64,000 bases of DNA from Pseudomonas entomophila (GTDB lineage: Bacteria > Pseudomonadota > Gammaproteobacteria > Pseudomonadales > Pseudomonadaceae), in the NCBI RefSeq assembly GCF_029193575.1, contig NZ_JARGCS010000012.1:434001-498000 (forward strand), written 5' to 3'. Below the pieces are notes generated by a model, which searched no databases, had not been told where the DNA came from, and saw nothing but the letters and a program-made list of their open reading frames with translations. Position 1 is the stretch's first letter; each line of letters starts with the position of its first letter. Positions 50,348 to 60,339 of the stretch are shown here, in pieces. Both the position numbers and the translations under genes were made by a program.

Positions 50348-52611
50348 CCCCGGAGCAAATGCGCGACGCATCGCTGCTCGAATTGTTCAGCCTGGAAGCC
50401 GAAGCTCAGACCCAGGTGCTCAGTGCCGGCCTGCTGGCGCTGGAGCGTAACCCGGCCCAGGCGGACCAGCTGGAAGCCTGCATGCGCGCCGCCCACTCGC
50501 TCAAGGGCGCGGCGCGGATCGTCGGCATCGATGCCGGGGTCAGCATCGCCCACGTCATGGAGGATTGCCTGGTCGCGGCCCAGGAAGGGCGCCTGCTGTT
50601 GAGCCCCGAGCATATCGACGCGTTGTTGCAGGGCACTGATTTGCTGATGCGTATCGCCACGCCCGGCGACCAGGCCGCCGAGGCGGTGCCGGCGTTCCTG
50701 GTGCAGATGGCTGGCCTGCTCGACCCCTCGGCTGCAGTGCCCCTGCCGCGGGCGCCATCGCTCAGCGCCGAACCCGTAGCGCCGCCCCCGCCTGCGCCTG
50801 AAGTGGAGCCCGAGGTCGAGCCCGTGGCACCGCGCAAGGCCGGCAAGCGTGGCGGCGAAGGCGGCGAGCGGGTGCTGCGGGTGACCGCCGACCGCCTGAA
50901 CAGCCTGCTCGACCTGTCGAGCAAATCCCTGGTCGAGACCCAGCGCCTGAAGCCCTACCTGGCCACCCTGCAGCGCCTCAAGCGCATGCACGGCCAGGGC
51001 ATGCGGGCCCTGGACGGCCTCAAGGGGCAGCTCGAGGCCAGCGGCCAGAGCGCCGAGGTGCTCGACGCCTTGGCCCAGACCCAGCGCCTGCTCGCCGAAA
51101 CCCAGCAAACCCTGCAGCAGCAGGCCGCCGACCTCGATGAGTTCGGCTGGCAGGCCAGCCAGCGCGCGCAACTGTTGTACGACACGGCACTGGCCTGTCG
51201 CATGCGCCCATTCGCCGACGTGCTCACCGGGCAAAGCCGTATGGTCCGCGACTTGGGGCGCTCGCTCGACAAGCAGGTGCGCCTGCTGATCGAAGGCGAG
51301 AAAACCCAGGTCGACCGCGATGTGCTGGAAAAGCTCGAGGCGCCGCTGACCCACCTGTTGCGCAACGCGGTCGACCACGGCATCGAACTGCCCGAGCGGC
51401 GCCTGCTGGCCGGCAAGCCTGGCGAAGGTACCCTGCGCCTGCGTGCCTCGCACCAGGCCGGGCTGCTGATTCTGGAACTGACCGACGACGGCGCCGGTAT
51501 CGACCTGGAACGCTTGCGCCGCAGCATCGCCGAGCGCGCCCTGTCACCGGCCGAGACCGTCGCGCAGATGAGCGAGGCGGAGCTGCTGACGTTCCTGTTC
51601 CTGCCCGGCTTCAGCCTGCGCGACCAGGTTACCGAGGTGTCCGGGCGCGGCGTCGGCCTGGACGCGGTGCAGCACATGGTGCGCGAGCTGCGTGGCTCGA
51701 TCGAGTTGACCCAGGTCGCTGGCCAGGGCTGCTGTTTCCACCTGGAAGTGCCGCTGACCCTGTCGGTGGTGCGCAGCCTGGTGGTCGAAGTGGGCGGAGA
51801 AGCCTATGCCTTCCCGCTGGCGCACATCGAGCGCACCGTCGACGTGCCGGCCGAGGCCATCGTGCAAATCGAGGGGCGTCAGCACTTCTGGCACGAAGGC
51901 CGGCATATCGGCCTTGTCGCCGCCAGCCAGTTGCTCAACCGGCCTGCGGGGCAGGGCGATGAAAGCAACCTGCGGGTGGTGGTGATCCGCGAGCGCGAGC
52001 AGCTCTATGGCGTGGCCGTGGAGCGTCTGGTGGGCGAGCGGGTGCTGGTGGTGATGCCGCTCGACCCGCGCCTGGGCAAGGTCCAGGACATTTCCTCCGG
52101 CGCCTTGCTCGACGACGGCTCGGTGGTGCTGATCATCGACGTCGAGGACCTGCTGCGCTCGGTGGAGAAACTGCTCAGCACCGGCCGCCTGGAACGTATC
52201 GACCGTGGCGCCAGGGCGGGCCGTGGGGTGGCGCGCAAGCGCGTGCTGGTGGTCGACGACTCGCTGACCGTGCGCGAGCTGCAGCGCAAGCTGCTTGGCA
52301 ACCGCGGCTACGACGTGGCGGTGGCGGTCGATGGCATGGACGGCTGGAACGCCCTGCGCAGCGAAGACTTCGACTTGCTGATCACCGACATCGACATGCC
52401 GCGCATGGACGGCATCGAGCTGGTGACCCTGGTGCGCCGCGACCACCGCCTGCAATCGCTGCCGGTGATGGTGGTGTCGTACAAGGACCGTGAAGAAGAT
52501 CGACGCCGTGGACTGGATGCCGGCGCCGACTATTATTTGGCCAAGGCGAGTTTCCATGACGACGCCTTGCTCGATGCCGTGGTGGAGTTGATCGGAGGGG
52601 CTCAGGGATGA
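50344..52611 (+). CDS. wspE: CheA-type hybrid histidine kinase WspE
   Basis: WspE is the kinase of the pathway, phosphorylating WspR and WspF. The 755-residue protein has an Hpt domain with the phospho-His in AAHSLKGAARI (His51), a dimerisation/kinase region with HATPase motifs (LLRNAVDHGIELPERR N-box; DDGAGIDLERLR; GRGVGLDAVQHMV), a CheW-like domain, and a C-terminal receiver (RVLVVDDSLTVRELQRKL, phosphoacceptor Asp682 in ITDIDMPRMDG, final K in VVSYKD). No P2 CheY-docking domain is obvious, as in other CheA-REC hybrids. The start ATG overlaps the wspD stop. Confidence 0.95.
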   Translation: MTPEQMRDASLLELFSLEAEAQTQVLSAGLLALERNPAQADQLEACMRAAHSLKGAARIVGIDAGVSIAHVMEDCLVAAQEGRLLLSPEHIDALLQGTDLLMRIATPGDQAAEAVPAFLVQMAGLLDPSAAVPLPRAPSLSAEPVAPPPPAPEVEPEVEPVAPRKAGKRGGEGGERVLRVTADRLNSLLDLSSKSLVETQRLKPYLATLQRLKRMHGQGMRALDGLKGQLEASGQSAEVLDALAQTQRLLAETQQTLQQQAADLDEFGWQASQRAQLLYDTALACRMRPFADVLTGQSRMVRDLGRSLDKQVRLLIEGEKTQVDRDVLEKLEAPLTHLLRNAVDHGIELPERRLLAGKPGEGTLRLRASHQAGLLILELTDDGAGIDLERLRRSIAERALSPAETVAQMSEAELLTFLFLPGFSLRDQVTEVSGRGVGLDAVQHMVRELRGSIELTQVAGQGCCFHLEVPLTLSVVRSLVVEVGGEAYAFPLAHIERTVDVPAEAIVQIEGRQHFWHEGRHIGLVAASQLLNRPAGQGDESNLRVVVIREREQLYGVAVERLVGERVLVVMPLDPRLGKVQDISSGALLDDGSVVLIIDVEDLLRSVEKLLSTGRLERIDRGARAGRGVARKRVLVVDDSLTVRELQRKLLGNRGYDVAVAVDGMDGWNALRSEDFDLLITDIDMPRMDGIELVTLVRRDHRLQSLPVMVVSYKDREEDRRRGLDAGADYYLAKASFHDDALLDAVVELIGGAQG

Positions 52612-53621
52612 AGATCGCCATCGTCAACGACATGCCCATGGCGGTCGAGGCCTTGCGTCGGGCGCTGGCGTTCGAGCCGGCGCACCAGGTGCTGTGGGTG
52701 GCCAGCGATGGCGCCGAGGCCGTGCGCTTGTGCGCCGAGCAGACGCCGGACCTGATCCTGATGGACCTGATCATGCCGGTGATGGACGGCGTAGAGGCGA
52801 CCCGGCGGATCATGGCCGAGACCCCCTGTGCCATCGTCATCGTCACCGTCGACCGCAAGCAGAACGTGCACCGGGTGTTCGAGGCCATGGGCCATGGCGC
52901 CCTGGACGTGGTCGACACCCCGGCGCTGGGCGCAGGGGATGCGCGCGAGGCGGCGGCGCCGCTGCTGCGCAAGATCCTCAACATCGGCTGGTTGATCGGC
53001 CAGCAGCGGCCCAGCGCGCCGCGCGCGGTCGCCACGCCACTGCGTGAGGCGATCCAGCGCAAGGGCCTGGTGGCCATTGGCTCGTCGGCCGGTGGGCCGG
53101 CGGCCCTGGAGGTGCTGCTCAAGGGGCTGCCGCGGCATTTCCCGGCGGCCATCGTGCTGGTGCAGCACGTCGACCAGGTGTTCGCCGCCGGCATGGCCGA
53201 ATGGCTCAGTGGCGTGTCCGGGTTGCCGGTGCGCCTGGCCTGCGAAGGCGAGCCACCGCAGCCGGGGCAGGTGCTGTTGGCCGGTACCAACCACCATATT
53301 CGTTTGTTGCAGGGCGGCCAGCTGGCCTACACGGCCGAGCCGGTGAACGAGATCTACCGGCCATCCATCGACGTGTTTTTCGAGAGCGTGGCGCGTTTTT
53401 GGGGTGGCGATGCGGTTGGGGTGTTGCTGACCGGGATGGGGCGCGATGGCGCCCAGGGGCTGAAACACATGCGTCAGCGCGGCTTCCTGACCATTGCCCA
53501 GGACCAGCACAGCAGTGCGGTCTACGGCATGCCGAAGGCCGCCGCGGCAATAGACGCGGCCACGGAGATCCGTCCGCTGGAAAGGATTGCCGGGCGACTT
53601 GTGGAGATATTTTCGAAATGA
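52608..53621 (+). CDS. wspF: CheB-type methylesterase WspF
   Basis: WspF removes methyl groups from WspA and so damps the pathway; loss of WspF gives wrinkly, high c-di-GMP colonies in Pseudomonas. The 337-residue protein has a receiver (Asp53 in LILMDLIMPVMDG) and the methylesterase domain with AIGSSAGGPAALE (catalytic Ser), LVQHVDQVFAAGMAEWL (His) and GMGRDGAQGLKHMRQRG (Asp). All the catalytic residues look intact, so the pathway is not genetically unlocked here. It overlaps wspE by 4 bases. Confidence 0.94.
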   Translation: MKIAIVNDMPMAVEALRRALAFEPAHQVLWVASDGAEAVRLCAEQTPDLILMDLIMPVMDGVEATRRIMAETPCAIVIVTVDRKQNVHRVFEAMGHGALDVVDTPALGAGDAREAAAPLLRKILNIGWLIGQQRPSAPRAVATPLREAIQRKGLVAIGSSAGGPAALEVLLKGLPRHFPAAIVLVQHVDQVFAAGMAEWLSGVSGLPVRLACEGEPPQPGQVLLAGTNHHIRLLQGGQLAYTAEPVNEIYRPSIDVFFESVARFWGGDAVGVLLTGMGRDGAQGLKHMRQRGFLTIAQDQHSSAVYGMPKAAAAIDAATEIRPLERIAGRLVEIFSK

Positions 53622-53672
53622 CGCTATGTATTGAGTCACGCCGCCAGGCGCGCAGTGACCGGGTGAACTGGA

Positions 53673-54677
53673 ATGAATGAGTTACCGATCGAAGGTTTCA
53701 CGACCATCAACGAAAGCGCGGCGATGGTGTTGCTGGTCGACGACCAGGCGATGATCGGCGAAGCGGTGCGCCGTGGGCTGGCCCACGAGGAGAACATCGA
53801 CTTCCATTTCTGCGCCGACCCGCACCAGGCGGTGGCCCAGGCCATGCGCATCAAGCCGACGGTGATCCTCCAGGACCTGATCATGCCGGGCCTGGACGGC
53901 CTGACGCTGGTGCGCGAGTACCGCAACAACCCGGCCACCCAGGACATTCCGATCATCGTCCTGTCGACCAAGGAGGACCCGCTGGTCAAGAGCGCGGCCT
54001 TTGCCGCCGGTGCCAACGACTACCTGGTCAAGCTGCCGGACACCATCGAGCTGGTGGCGCGCATCCGCTACCACTCGCGCTCGTACCTGACCCTGCTGCA
54101 GCGTGACGAGGCCTACCGCGCCCTGCGCGTGAGCCAGCAACAGCTGCTGGACACCAACCTGATGCTACAGCGGCTGATGAACTCCGACGGCCTGACCGGG
54201 CTGTCCAACCGCCGCCATTTCGACGAGTACCTGGAGCTGGAGTGGCGCCGGGCGATGCGCGAGCAGCAGCAGTTGTCGCTGCTGATGATCGACGTCGACT
54301 ACTTCAAGGCCTATAACGACGGCTTCGGCCACCTGGCCGGCGACGAGGCCCTGCGCCAGGTGGCCGAGGCCATTCGCGGCTCCTGCTCGCGCCCCAGCGA
54401 CCTGCCAGCGCGTTATGGCGGCGAGGAGTTCGCCCTGGTGCTGCCCAACACGTCGCCGGGCGGTGCCCGATTGGTCGCCGAGAAGCTGCGCCAGACCGTG
54501 CATGCGCTGAATATCCCGCATACCGCGCCGCAGGCCGACTCGCGCCTGACCGTGAGCATCGGCCTGGCGACCCAGACGCCGAGCATTGGCAGCCAATGCC
54601 GGCAGTTGATCTCGGCGGCGGACAAGGGGCTTTACCAGGCCAAGCACAGTGGGCGCAACCAGGTCGGCATCGCCTGA
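53673..54677 (+). CDS. wspR: Response regulator diguanylate cyclase WspR
   Basis: WspR makes cyclic di-GMP when phosphorylated. The 334-residue protein has a receiver (Asp68 in [15 protein letters not shown]), a helical stalk that drives oligomerisation, and a GGDEF domain with active site GGEEF at 249-253 and an inhibitory I-site RPSD at 240-243. Both sites are intact, so feedback inhibition is expected. It lies 51 bases after wspF, slightly apart from the overlapping genes, and may also have its own RBS. Confidence 0.95.
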   Translation: MNELPIEGFTTINESAAMVLLVDDQAMIGEAVRRGLAHEENIDFHFCADPHQAVAQAMRIKPTVILQDLIMPGLDGLTLVREYRNNPATQDIPIIVLSTKEDPLVKSAAFAAGANDYLVKLPDTIELVARIRYHSRSYLTLLQRDEAYRALRVSQQQLLDTNLMLQRLMNSDGLTGLSNRRHFDEYLELEWRRAMREQQQLSLLMIDVDYFKAYNDGFGHLAGDEALRQVAEAIRGSCSRPSDLPARYGGEEFALVLPNTSPGGARLVAEKLRQTVHALNIPHTAPQADSRLTVSIGLATQTPSIGSQCRQLISAADKGLYQAKHSGRNQVGIA

Positions 54678-54679
54678 CG

Positions 54680-54755
54680 GCGCGGGGTGAGCCCGCTTCC
54701 ACAGGCACGGCGCAGCCCCTGTAGGCGCGGGCTTGCCCCGCGATGCGAGCGACAC
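54680..54755. repeat. REP pair between wspR and prfB
   Basis: GCGGGGTGAGCCCGCTTCCACAG and CTGTAGGCGCGGGCTTGCCCC are opposite-facing, partly matching elements on the two sides of a short gap. Confidence 0.6.
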
Positions 54756-54801
54756 CGATCATCACCGCTCGACGGCCCTGCCGTCGCACACGAGACTGCG
54801 T

Positions 54802-54807
54802 TATACT
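54802..54807 (+). promoter_or_regulatory. Probable -10 element of prfB
   Basis: TATACT lies 39 bases upstream of the prfB start codon. The -35 is weak (TGCCGT at 54779). Confidence 0.45.
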
Positions 54808-54845
54808 CGCGGGCTTTTCACCGAATTCGCGCGAGTAGGCAGCCC

Positions 54846-55941
54846 ATGGAAATCCAACCGATCCTCAACACCATCAAGGACCTCACCGAACGCTCCCAGT
54901 CCATTCGGGGGTATCTTTGACTACGATCAAAAAGCTGACCGCCTGATCGAAGTCAACCGCGAACTGGAAGACCCCAACGTCTGGAACAAGCCCGAGTACG
55001 CCCAGGGCCTGGGCCGCGAGCGCGCCATGCTGGCGCAGGTCGTCGAGACCCTGGACAAGCTGTCCGGTGGCCTGGCCGACTGCACCGACCTGCTCGAGAT
55101 GGCCGTCGAGGAAAATGACGAAGGCGCCGTGGGCGACGTCGTGACCGAGCTGGAAGGCCTGGAAGAGCGCCTGGCACAGCTCGAGTTCCGTCGCATGTTC
55201 AGCGGCGAGATGGACATGAACAACGCCTACCTGGACATCCAGGCCGGCTCCGGCGGCACCGAGGCGCAGGACTGGGCCAACATCCTGCTGCGCATGTACC
55301 TGCGCTGGGCCGACAAGCGTGGCTTCGACGCCACCATCATCGAGCTTTCCGAAGGTGAAGTCGCCGGTATCAAGGGCGCCACCGTGCACATCAAGGGCGA
55401 GTACGCCTTCGGCTGGCTGCGCACCGAGATCGGCGTGCACCGCCTGGTGCGCAAGAGCCCGTTCGACTCCGGCGCGCGCCGCCACACCTCGTTCTCGGCG
55501 GTGTTCGTCTCGCCCGAGATCGACGACAAGGTCGAGATCGAGATCAACCCGGCCGACCTGCGCATCGACACCTACCGCTCCTCGGGCGCCGGTGGCCAGC
55601 ACGTGAACACCACCGACTCTGCGGTGCGTATCACCCACGTGCCGACCAACACCGTGGTGGCCTGCCAGAACGAACGCTCCCAGCACGCCAACAAGGACAC
55701 CGCCATGAAAATGCTGCGGGCCAAGTTGTACGAGCTGGAGATGCAGAAGCGCAACGCCGCCTCGCAGGCGCTGGAAGACAGCAAGTCGGACATCGGCTGG
55801 GGCCACCAGATCCGTTCCTACGTGCTCGACGACTCGCGCATCAAGGACCTGCGCACCGGCGTCGAGCGCAGCGACTGCCAGAAGGTCCTGGACGGTGACC
55901 TCGACCAGTACCTGGAAGCGAGCCTCAAGCAGGGGCTGTAA
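54846..55941 (+). CDS. prfB: Peptide chain release factor RF2, expressed by programmed +1 frameshift
   Basis: RF2 ends translation at UGA and UAA. The 24-codon first part (54846-54917) ends at an in-frame TGA (54918-54920); shifting +1 by one base at 54918 joins it to the second frame (54919-55941), giving a 364-residue protein, the usual RF2 length. The slip site is CGG GGG TAT CTT TGA C, and GGGGG before it acts as an internal Shine-Dalgarno-like element. RF2 therefore controls its own level: low RF2 lets the ribosome shift. Motifs: GGT in [14 protein letters not shown], the peptide-anticodon SPF region, and [18 protein letters not shown] with the catalytic GGQ. The neighbouring lysS is the usual partner. 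Confidence 0.97.
54904..54921 (+). promoter_or_regulatory. Programmed +1 frameshift site of prfB
   Basis: CGGGGGTATCTTTGAC holds the SD-like GGGGG, the CTT slip codon and the in-frame TGA stop with a following C. The spacing matches the classic RF2 frameshift site, with CGG in place of AGG. Confidence 0.93.
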
Positions 55942-56034
55942 GCCGTACACCACTGCCGCGATACCTGGCCCGGCGCCGGTATCGCGCGCCCTGCCCGACA
56001 GGGGCAACGAATACCTGATGGAAACAATGACGAC

Positions 56035-57537
56035 ATGAGCGACCTGAACACCCAACCGCAAGACCTGCAACAGGAAGAAAACGCCCTGATCGCCCTGCGC
56101 AAGGAAAAACTTGCCGCCGAGCGTGCCAAGGGCAATGCCTTCCCCAACGACTTCCGTCGCGACAGCTACTGCAACGACCTGCAGAAACAGTACGCGGACA
56201 AGACCAAGGAAGAGCTGGAAGCTGCAGCGATCCCGGTGAAGGTCGCCGGTCGCATCATGCTCAACCGTGGCTCGTTCATGGTCATCCAGGACATGACCGG
56301 GCGCATCCAGGTCTACGTCAACCGCAAGACCCTGCCGGAAGAAACCCTGGCGGCGGTCAAGACCTGGGACCTGGGCGACATCATCAGCGCCGAGGGCACC
56401 CTGGCCCGTTCCGGCAAGGGCGACCTGTACGTCGAGATGACCGACGTGCGCCTGCTGACCAAGTCCCTGCGCCCGCTGCCGGACAAGCACCACGGCCTGA
56501 CCGACACCGAGCAGCGCTACCGCCAGCGCTACGTCGACCTGATGGTCAACGAGGAAACCCGCCACACCTTCCGCGTGCGCTCGCAGGTCATTTCGCACAT
56601 CCGCAGCTTCCTGGCCAAGCGCGACTTCCTCGAAGTCGAGACGCCGATGCTGCAGACCATCCCTGGCGGCGCCGCGGCCAAGCCATTCGAAACCCACCAC
56701 AACGCCCTGGACATGGCCATGTTCCTGCGCATCGCGCCGGAGCTGTACCTCAAGCGGCTCGTTGTTGGTGGGTTTGAGAAAGTGTTCGAGATCAACCGCA
56801 ACTTCCGCAACGAAGGTGTCTCGACCCGGCACAACCCCGAGTTCACCATGCTCGAGTTCTACCAGGCCTATGCCGACTACAAGGACAACATGGACCTCAC
56901 CGAGGAGTTGTTCCGCGAGCTGGCGCAGCTGGTGCTGGGCAGCACCGACGTGCCGTACGGCGACAAGCTGTTCCACTTCGGCGAGCCGTTCGCCCGCCTG
57001 ACCGTGCGCGAGGCGATCCTCAAGTACAACCCGGAGCTGACCGAGGCCGACCTGCTGGACGTCGACAAGGCCCGTGCCATCGCCAAGCAAGCCGGCGCCA
57101 AGGTGCTCGGCCACGAAGGCCTGGGCAAGCTGCAGGTGATGATTTTCGAGGAATTGGTGGAGAGCAAGCTGGAGCAGCCGACCTTCGTCACCGAGTACCC
57201 GTTCGAAGTCTCGCCGCTGGCCCGCCGCAACGACCAGGACCCGAGCGTCACCGACCGCTTCGAGCTGTTCATCGGTGGTCGCGAGATCGCCAACGCCTAC
57301 TCCGAGCTCAACGACGCTGAGGACCAGGCCGAGCGCTTCATGGCCCAGGTGGCCGAGAAGGACGCCGGTGACGACGAGGCCATGCACTACGATGCCGACT
57401 TCGTCCGCGCCCTGGAGTACGGCATGCCGCCGACCGCCGGTGAAGGCATCGGCATCGACCGTTTGGTGATGCTGCTGACCAACTCGCCATCGATTCGTGA
57501 TGTGATCCTGTTCCCGCACATGCGTCCGCAGGCTTGA
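56035..57537 (+). CDS. lysS: Lysyl-tRNA synthetase, class II
   Basis: LysS charges tRNA-Lys. The 500-residue class II enzyme has an OB-fold anticodon-binding domain ([24 protein letters not shown] in pieces) and the three class II motifs: [21 protein letters not shown] (motif 1 region), [20 protein letters not shown] (motif 2) and [30 protein letters not shown] in pieces (motif 3). The length and ends are standard. A strong terminator follows at 57545. Confidence 0.98.
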   Translation: MSDLNTQPQDLQQEENALIALRKEKLAAERAKGNAFPNDFRRDSYCNDLQKQYADKTKEELEAAAIPVKVAGRIMLNRGSFMVIQDMTGRIQVYVNRKTLPEETLAAVKTWDLGDIISAEGTLARSGKGDLYVEMTDVRLLTKSLRPLPDKHHGLTDTEQRYRQRYVDLMVNEETRHTFRVRSQVISHIRSFLAKRDFLEVETPMLQTIPGGAAAKPFETHHNALDMAMFLRIAPELYLKRLVVGGFEKVFEINRNFRNEGVSTRHNPEFTMLEFYQAYADYKDNMDLTEELFRELAQLVLGSTDVPYGDKLFHFGEPFARLTVREAILKYNPELTEADLLDVDKARAIAKQAGAKVLGHEGLGKLQVMIFEELVESKLEQPTFVTEYPFEVSPLARRNDQDPSVTDRFELFIGGREIANAYSELNDAEDQAERFMAQVAEKDAGDDEAMHYDADFVRALEYGMPPTAGEGIGIDRLVMLLTNSPSIRDVILFPHMRPQA

Positions 57538-57544
57538 GTGATTT

Positions 57545-57574
57545 GAAAAAGCCGCCTCTCGGGGCGGCTTTTTC
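57545..57574 (+). terminator. Rho-independent terminator of lysS
   Basis: GAAAAAGCCGCC pairs perfectly with GGCGGCTTTTTC around a TCTCGG loop. Confidence 0.93.
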
Positions 57575-57591
57575 TTGCCTGGCTGTGTAGT

Positions 57592-57642
57592 GTCTGTACC
57601 AGCCCTATCGCGGGGCAAGCCCGCTACAGGGTCGGTACAGAC
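57592..57642. repeat. REP-like element with GTCTGTACC ends
   Basis: GTCTGTACC (57592-57600) and GGTACAGAC (57634-57642) are perfect inverted ends around a CGCGGGGCAAGCCCGC core. Confidence 0.65.
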
Positions 57643-57678
57643 GATGAATATCCACCAGACAGACCCGAGGTCCCCACC

Positions 57679-58395
57679 GTGACCCCCGCAAACGCCCAGC
57701 AAGGCGCCGCCGGCGTGGCCAGCGCCGTCGCCGAGAACGTCCAGTACCAGGGCCGCAAGACCAGCCGCCAGGGCAGCGAACAACGTCGCCAGCAGATCCT
57801 CGACGCCGCCATGCGCATCGTCGTGCGCGATGGCGTGCGCGGCGTGCGCCACCGCGCGGTGGCCGCCGAGGCCGGTGTGCCGCTGTCTGCCACCACCTAC
57901 TACTTCAAGGACATCGAAGACCTGCTCACCGACACCTTCGCCCAGTACGTGGAGCGCAGCGCCGCGTACATGGCCAAGCTGTGGGCCAATACCGAGGGCG
58001 TGCTGCGTCAACTGCTCGCCCAAGGCGACGGCAGCCCGCAGTCGCGGGCACGGCTGGCCGACGAGGTGGCGCGCATGACCGCCGAATACGTCACTCGCCA
58101 GTTGTTCAACCGCCGCGACTTCCTCATGGCCGAGCAGGCCTTCCGCCAGGAAGCGCTGCTGTGCTCGCGCCTGGCCGACCTGGTGCGCGCGCACGAGCAG
58201 ATCCTCCTGCATGGCGCGCGGCAGATGCTTCAGGTGGTCGGCTCGCGCCAGCCCGAGCAGGATGCCCTGGTGTTGACGGCCATCATCGAGCAGATGGAAT
58301 ATCAAGGGCTGCTCAAAGAGGCGAACGCACAGGCCGATGGGCAGATGCTCGCTATCCTTACCCGTTACCTGCACTTGGTGCTGGCGGCGGCCTGA
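57679..58395 (+). CDS. TetR family transcriptional regulator
   Basis: The 238-residue protein starts with GTG. Residues 1-35 are an Ala/Gln/Gly-rich extension, followed by the TetR helix-turn-helix (RRQQILDAAMRIVVRDGVRGVRHRAVAAEAGVPLSATTYYFKDIEDLL in pieces, about residues 36-85). The rest is a helical ligand and dimerisation domain, ending in HLVLAAA. Ligand unknown. It is followed 31 bases later by a lipoprotein gene, and its possible operator is the 16-bp palindrome at 63076, although a gene so far away would be unusual. Confidence 0.88.
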   Translation: MTPANAQQGAAGVASAVAENVQYQGRKTSRQGSEQRRQQILDAAMRIVVRDGVRGVRHRAVAAEAGVPLSATTYYFKDIEDLLTDTFAQYVERSAAYMAKLWANTEGVLRQLLAQGDGSPQSRARLADEVARMTAEYVTRQLFNRRDFLMAEQAFRQEALLCSRLADLVRAHEQILLHGARQMLQVVGSRQPEQDALVLTAIIEQMEYQGLLKEANAQADGQMLAILTRYLHLVLAAA

Positions 58396-58426
58396 GGTGC
58401 GCGGCCGATTTTTCAAGGAGAACCTG

Positions 58427-58978
58427 ATGAAAGCCTGGCGTGTGTTGTTGCTGACCCTGTCGTTCCTGCTGCTCGGCGGCTGCCTGGTGACCTTCGACGA
58501 GCCGCTGGCCAGTAACCAGCAGGCACCGAAGGCGCTGCTCGGCCAGTGGAGCAGCAAGGACGCCTGGGGCCAACCGCTGAAGCTGAGCATCAGCCGCGCC
58601 GGCGGCAACACCTACAAGGCCGTGGCCCGTGCCCAGGGCAAGGCGCCGCAGGAGTACGCCTTCACCGTGTCGCGCCATGGCAACCGCTGGTACCTCTCGG
58701 CCGGCGTGCCCAAGCGCCTGGGGGGCAAGTTCCTGATCGGCGGCTTCGAGGTCGTCGAGGGCAACCAGCAACTGGTGGTCTACAACCTGGACGTCGAGCA
58801 GGTCCAGCAGGCGGTGGACAACAAGGAACTGAGCGGGCGCAGCACCGAGGTGCCGGAGGACAACGGCCCCGGTGTGCTGATCGACAGCCCGGCCGAGCGG
58901 GTCCTGGCGTATCTGGACGACCCGGCCAACTCCGACCTGTTCGTCGAGGTGGCGCGCTTCCAGCGCGTCGGCAAATGA
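58427..58978 (+). CDS. Conserved lipoprotein of unknown function
   Basis: The 183-residue protein has a lipoprotein signal (MKAWRVLLLTLSFLLLGGC, lipobox LGGC with Cys19) and then a beta-rich domain (LLGQWSSKDAWGQPLKLSISR). The segment LDVEQVQQAVDNKEL and the C-terminal AERVLAYLDDPANSDLFVEVARFQRV recur in Pseudomonas proteins of this kind. No catalytic motif is seen. AAGGAG lies 6 bases before the start. It probably sits in the same operon as the TetR gene. Confidence 0.8.
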   Translation: MKAWRVLLLTLSFLLLGGCLVTFDEPLASNQQAPKALLGQWSSKDAWGQPLKLSISRAGGNTYKAVARAQGKAPQEYAFTVSRHGNRWYLSAGVPKRLGGKFLIGGFEVVEGNQQLVVYNLDVEQVQQAVDNKELSGRSTEVPEDNGPGVLIDSPAERVLAYLDDPANSDLFVEVARFQRVGK

Positions 58979-59061
58979 TGACGCTGGCCGCTTCGTAGGC
59001 GAGCCTGCGAAGAAGCCACTACCGACACTGCAAGGCACTCTGGCCCACGTAAGGAGCCCCG

Positions 59062-60339
59062 GTGGACGAATACCAGCAGACCATACGCGCGCTGTCCGAC
59101 CGCATCGTCGCGGCGCAGACCCCCATCCGTGTGCTCGACGCGGTGAAGTGGGACGACGGCATTCGCCAGGGCTTCCTCAAGGCCAAGGGCAAGGAGCCGC
59201 CGGCAGTCGACCGCGCCTACTACCAGGGCCGGCCCTTGTCGTTCGACTCCAACGCGGTGAAGGCCGAGTTCCAGAGCATCGAGCGTGACATCACCCGCCA
59301 GCTCGGCCAGTTCAACCCGGTGGGGCAGATCATGCGGCGCATGTGCAAGGAGTACCGCATGGTGGTGCGCATGCTCGAGGCGCGCGGTACCGAGGACTTC
59401 GGGCTGATCTCGCAGGAGCTGTACGGCGCCGCCTCCGACGCCTTCCATGCCGGCGACCCGACCCTGGCCGACCTGGGCCTGATGCTCTCTGACTACCTGA
59501 ACAACATCGATGGCCGTGGCGACTTGAAGGACGAACCCAAGAGCCTCACCGCCAAGGAGGCCGTGGAGATCCTCCAGCGCCGCCTGAACAAGGTGTTCGG
59601 CGAGGCCGAGGAAACCATCCGCGTGTTCGAGTCCGACGGCATCGTCGCCGACGCCGCGGCCGGCGCCGACTACATCAAGGTGCGTGCCGATGCCATGTTC
59701 AACAGCCGCGATGTGCGCGCGCTGGAGGTGCACGAAGGGCTGGTGCACGTGGGCACCACGCTCAATGGCCTGAACCAGCCGATCTGCACGTTCCTGGCCA
59801 AGGGGCCGCCCTCGTCGACGGTGACCCAGGAGGGCCTGGCCATCCTCATGGAGGTGATCGCCTTCGCCTCCTACCCCAGCCGCCTGCGCAAGCTGACCAA
59901 CCGCACCCGTGCCATCCACATGGTCGAGGAGGGCGCCGACTTCATGCAGGTGTTCGAGTTCTTCCGTGGCCAGGGCTTTGAAATGGCGGAAAGCTACGGC
60001 AACGCCAGCCGCGTGTTCCGTGGCTCGGTGCCGAACGGCCTGCCATTCACCAAGGACTTGTCCTACCTCAAGGGCTTCATCATGGTTTACAACTACATTC
60101 AGTTGGCCGTGAAGAAGGGCAAGCTCGAGCAGATCCCCTTGCTGTTCTGCGGCAAGACCACCCTGGAAGACATGCGCACCCTGCGCCAGCTGGTCGAGGA
60201 AGGCCTGGTGGAGCCCCCCAAGTACCTGCCCGAGCAGTTCCGTGACCTCAATGCGTTGTCGGCCTGGATGTGCTTCTCCAACTTCCTCAACCACCTGAGC
60301 CTGGACCGCATTGAAGCCGACTACGCGAACATTCTCTGA
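59062..60339 (+). CDS. DUF1704 / MATCAP-like putative metallopeptidase
   Basis: The 425-residue protein belongs to the family often annotated 'flavohemoglobin expression-modulating QEGLA motif protein'. It carries HEGLVH (residues 224-229), which fits the HExxxH zinc motif, and QEGLA (256-260), whose Glu would be the third ligand. The same pair defines the eukaryotic tubulin carboxypeptidase MATCAP, so a metallopeptidase activity is the best reading; the bacterial substrate is unknown. It starts at GTG 59062 with AAGGAG upstream. It overlaps the next gene by 29 bases. Confidence 0.85.
   Translation: MDEYQQTIRALSDRIVAAQTPIRVLDAVKWDDGIRQGFLKAKGKEPPAVDRAYYQGRPLSFDSNAVKAEFQSIERDITRQLGQFNPVGQIMRRMCKEYRMVVRMLEARGTEDFGLISQELYGAASDAFHAGDPTLADLGLMLSDYLNNIDGRGDLKDEPKSLTAKEAVEILQRRLNKVFGEAEETIRVFESDGIVADAAAGADYIKVRADAMFNSRDVRALEVHEGLVHVGTTLNGLNQPICTFLAKGPPSSTVTQEGLAILMEVIAFASYPSRLRKLTNRTRAIHMVEEGADFMQVFEFFRGQGFEMAESYGNASRVFRGSVPNGLPFTKDLSYLKGFIMVYNYIQLAVKKGKLEQIPLLFCGKTTLEDMRTLRQLVEEGLVEPPKYLPEQFRDLNALSAWMCFSNFLNHLSLDRIEADYANIL

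Noticed and set aside
52608..53621. WspF as a broken gene giving constant Wsp signalling
   Set aside because: The receiver Asp and the Ser, His and Asp of the esterase are all present and the length is normal.
54687..54920. Short frame ending at the RF2 stop as a separate 77-residue gene
   Set aside because: It is the first part of prfB, which continues in the next frame after a +1 shift.
54883..58611. 1242-residue - strand frame opposite prfB and lysS
   Set aside because: prfB, lysS and the TetR gene are certain on the + strand; the frame is a shadow.
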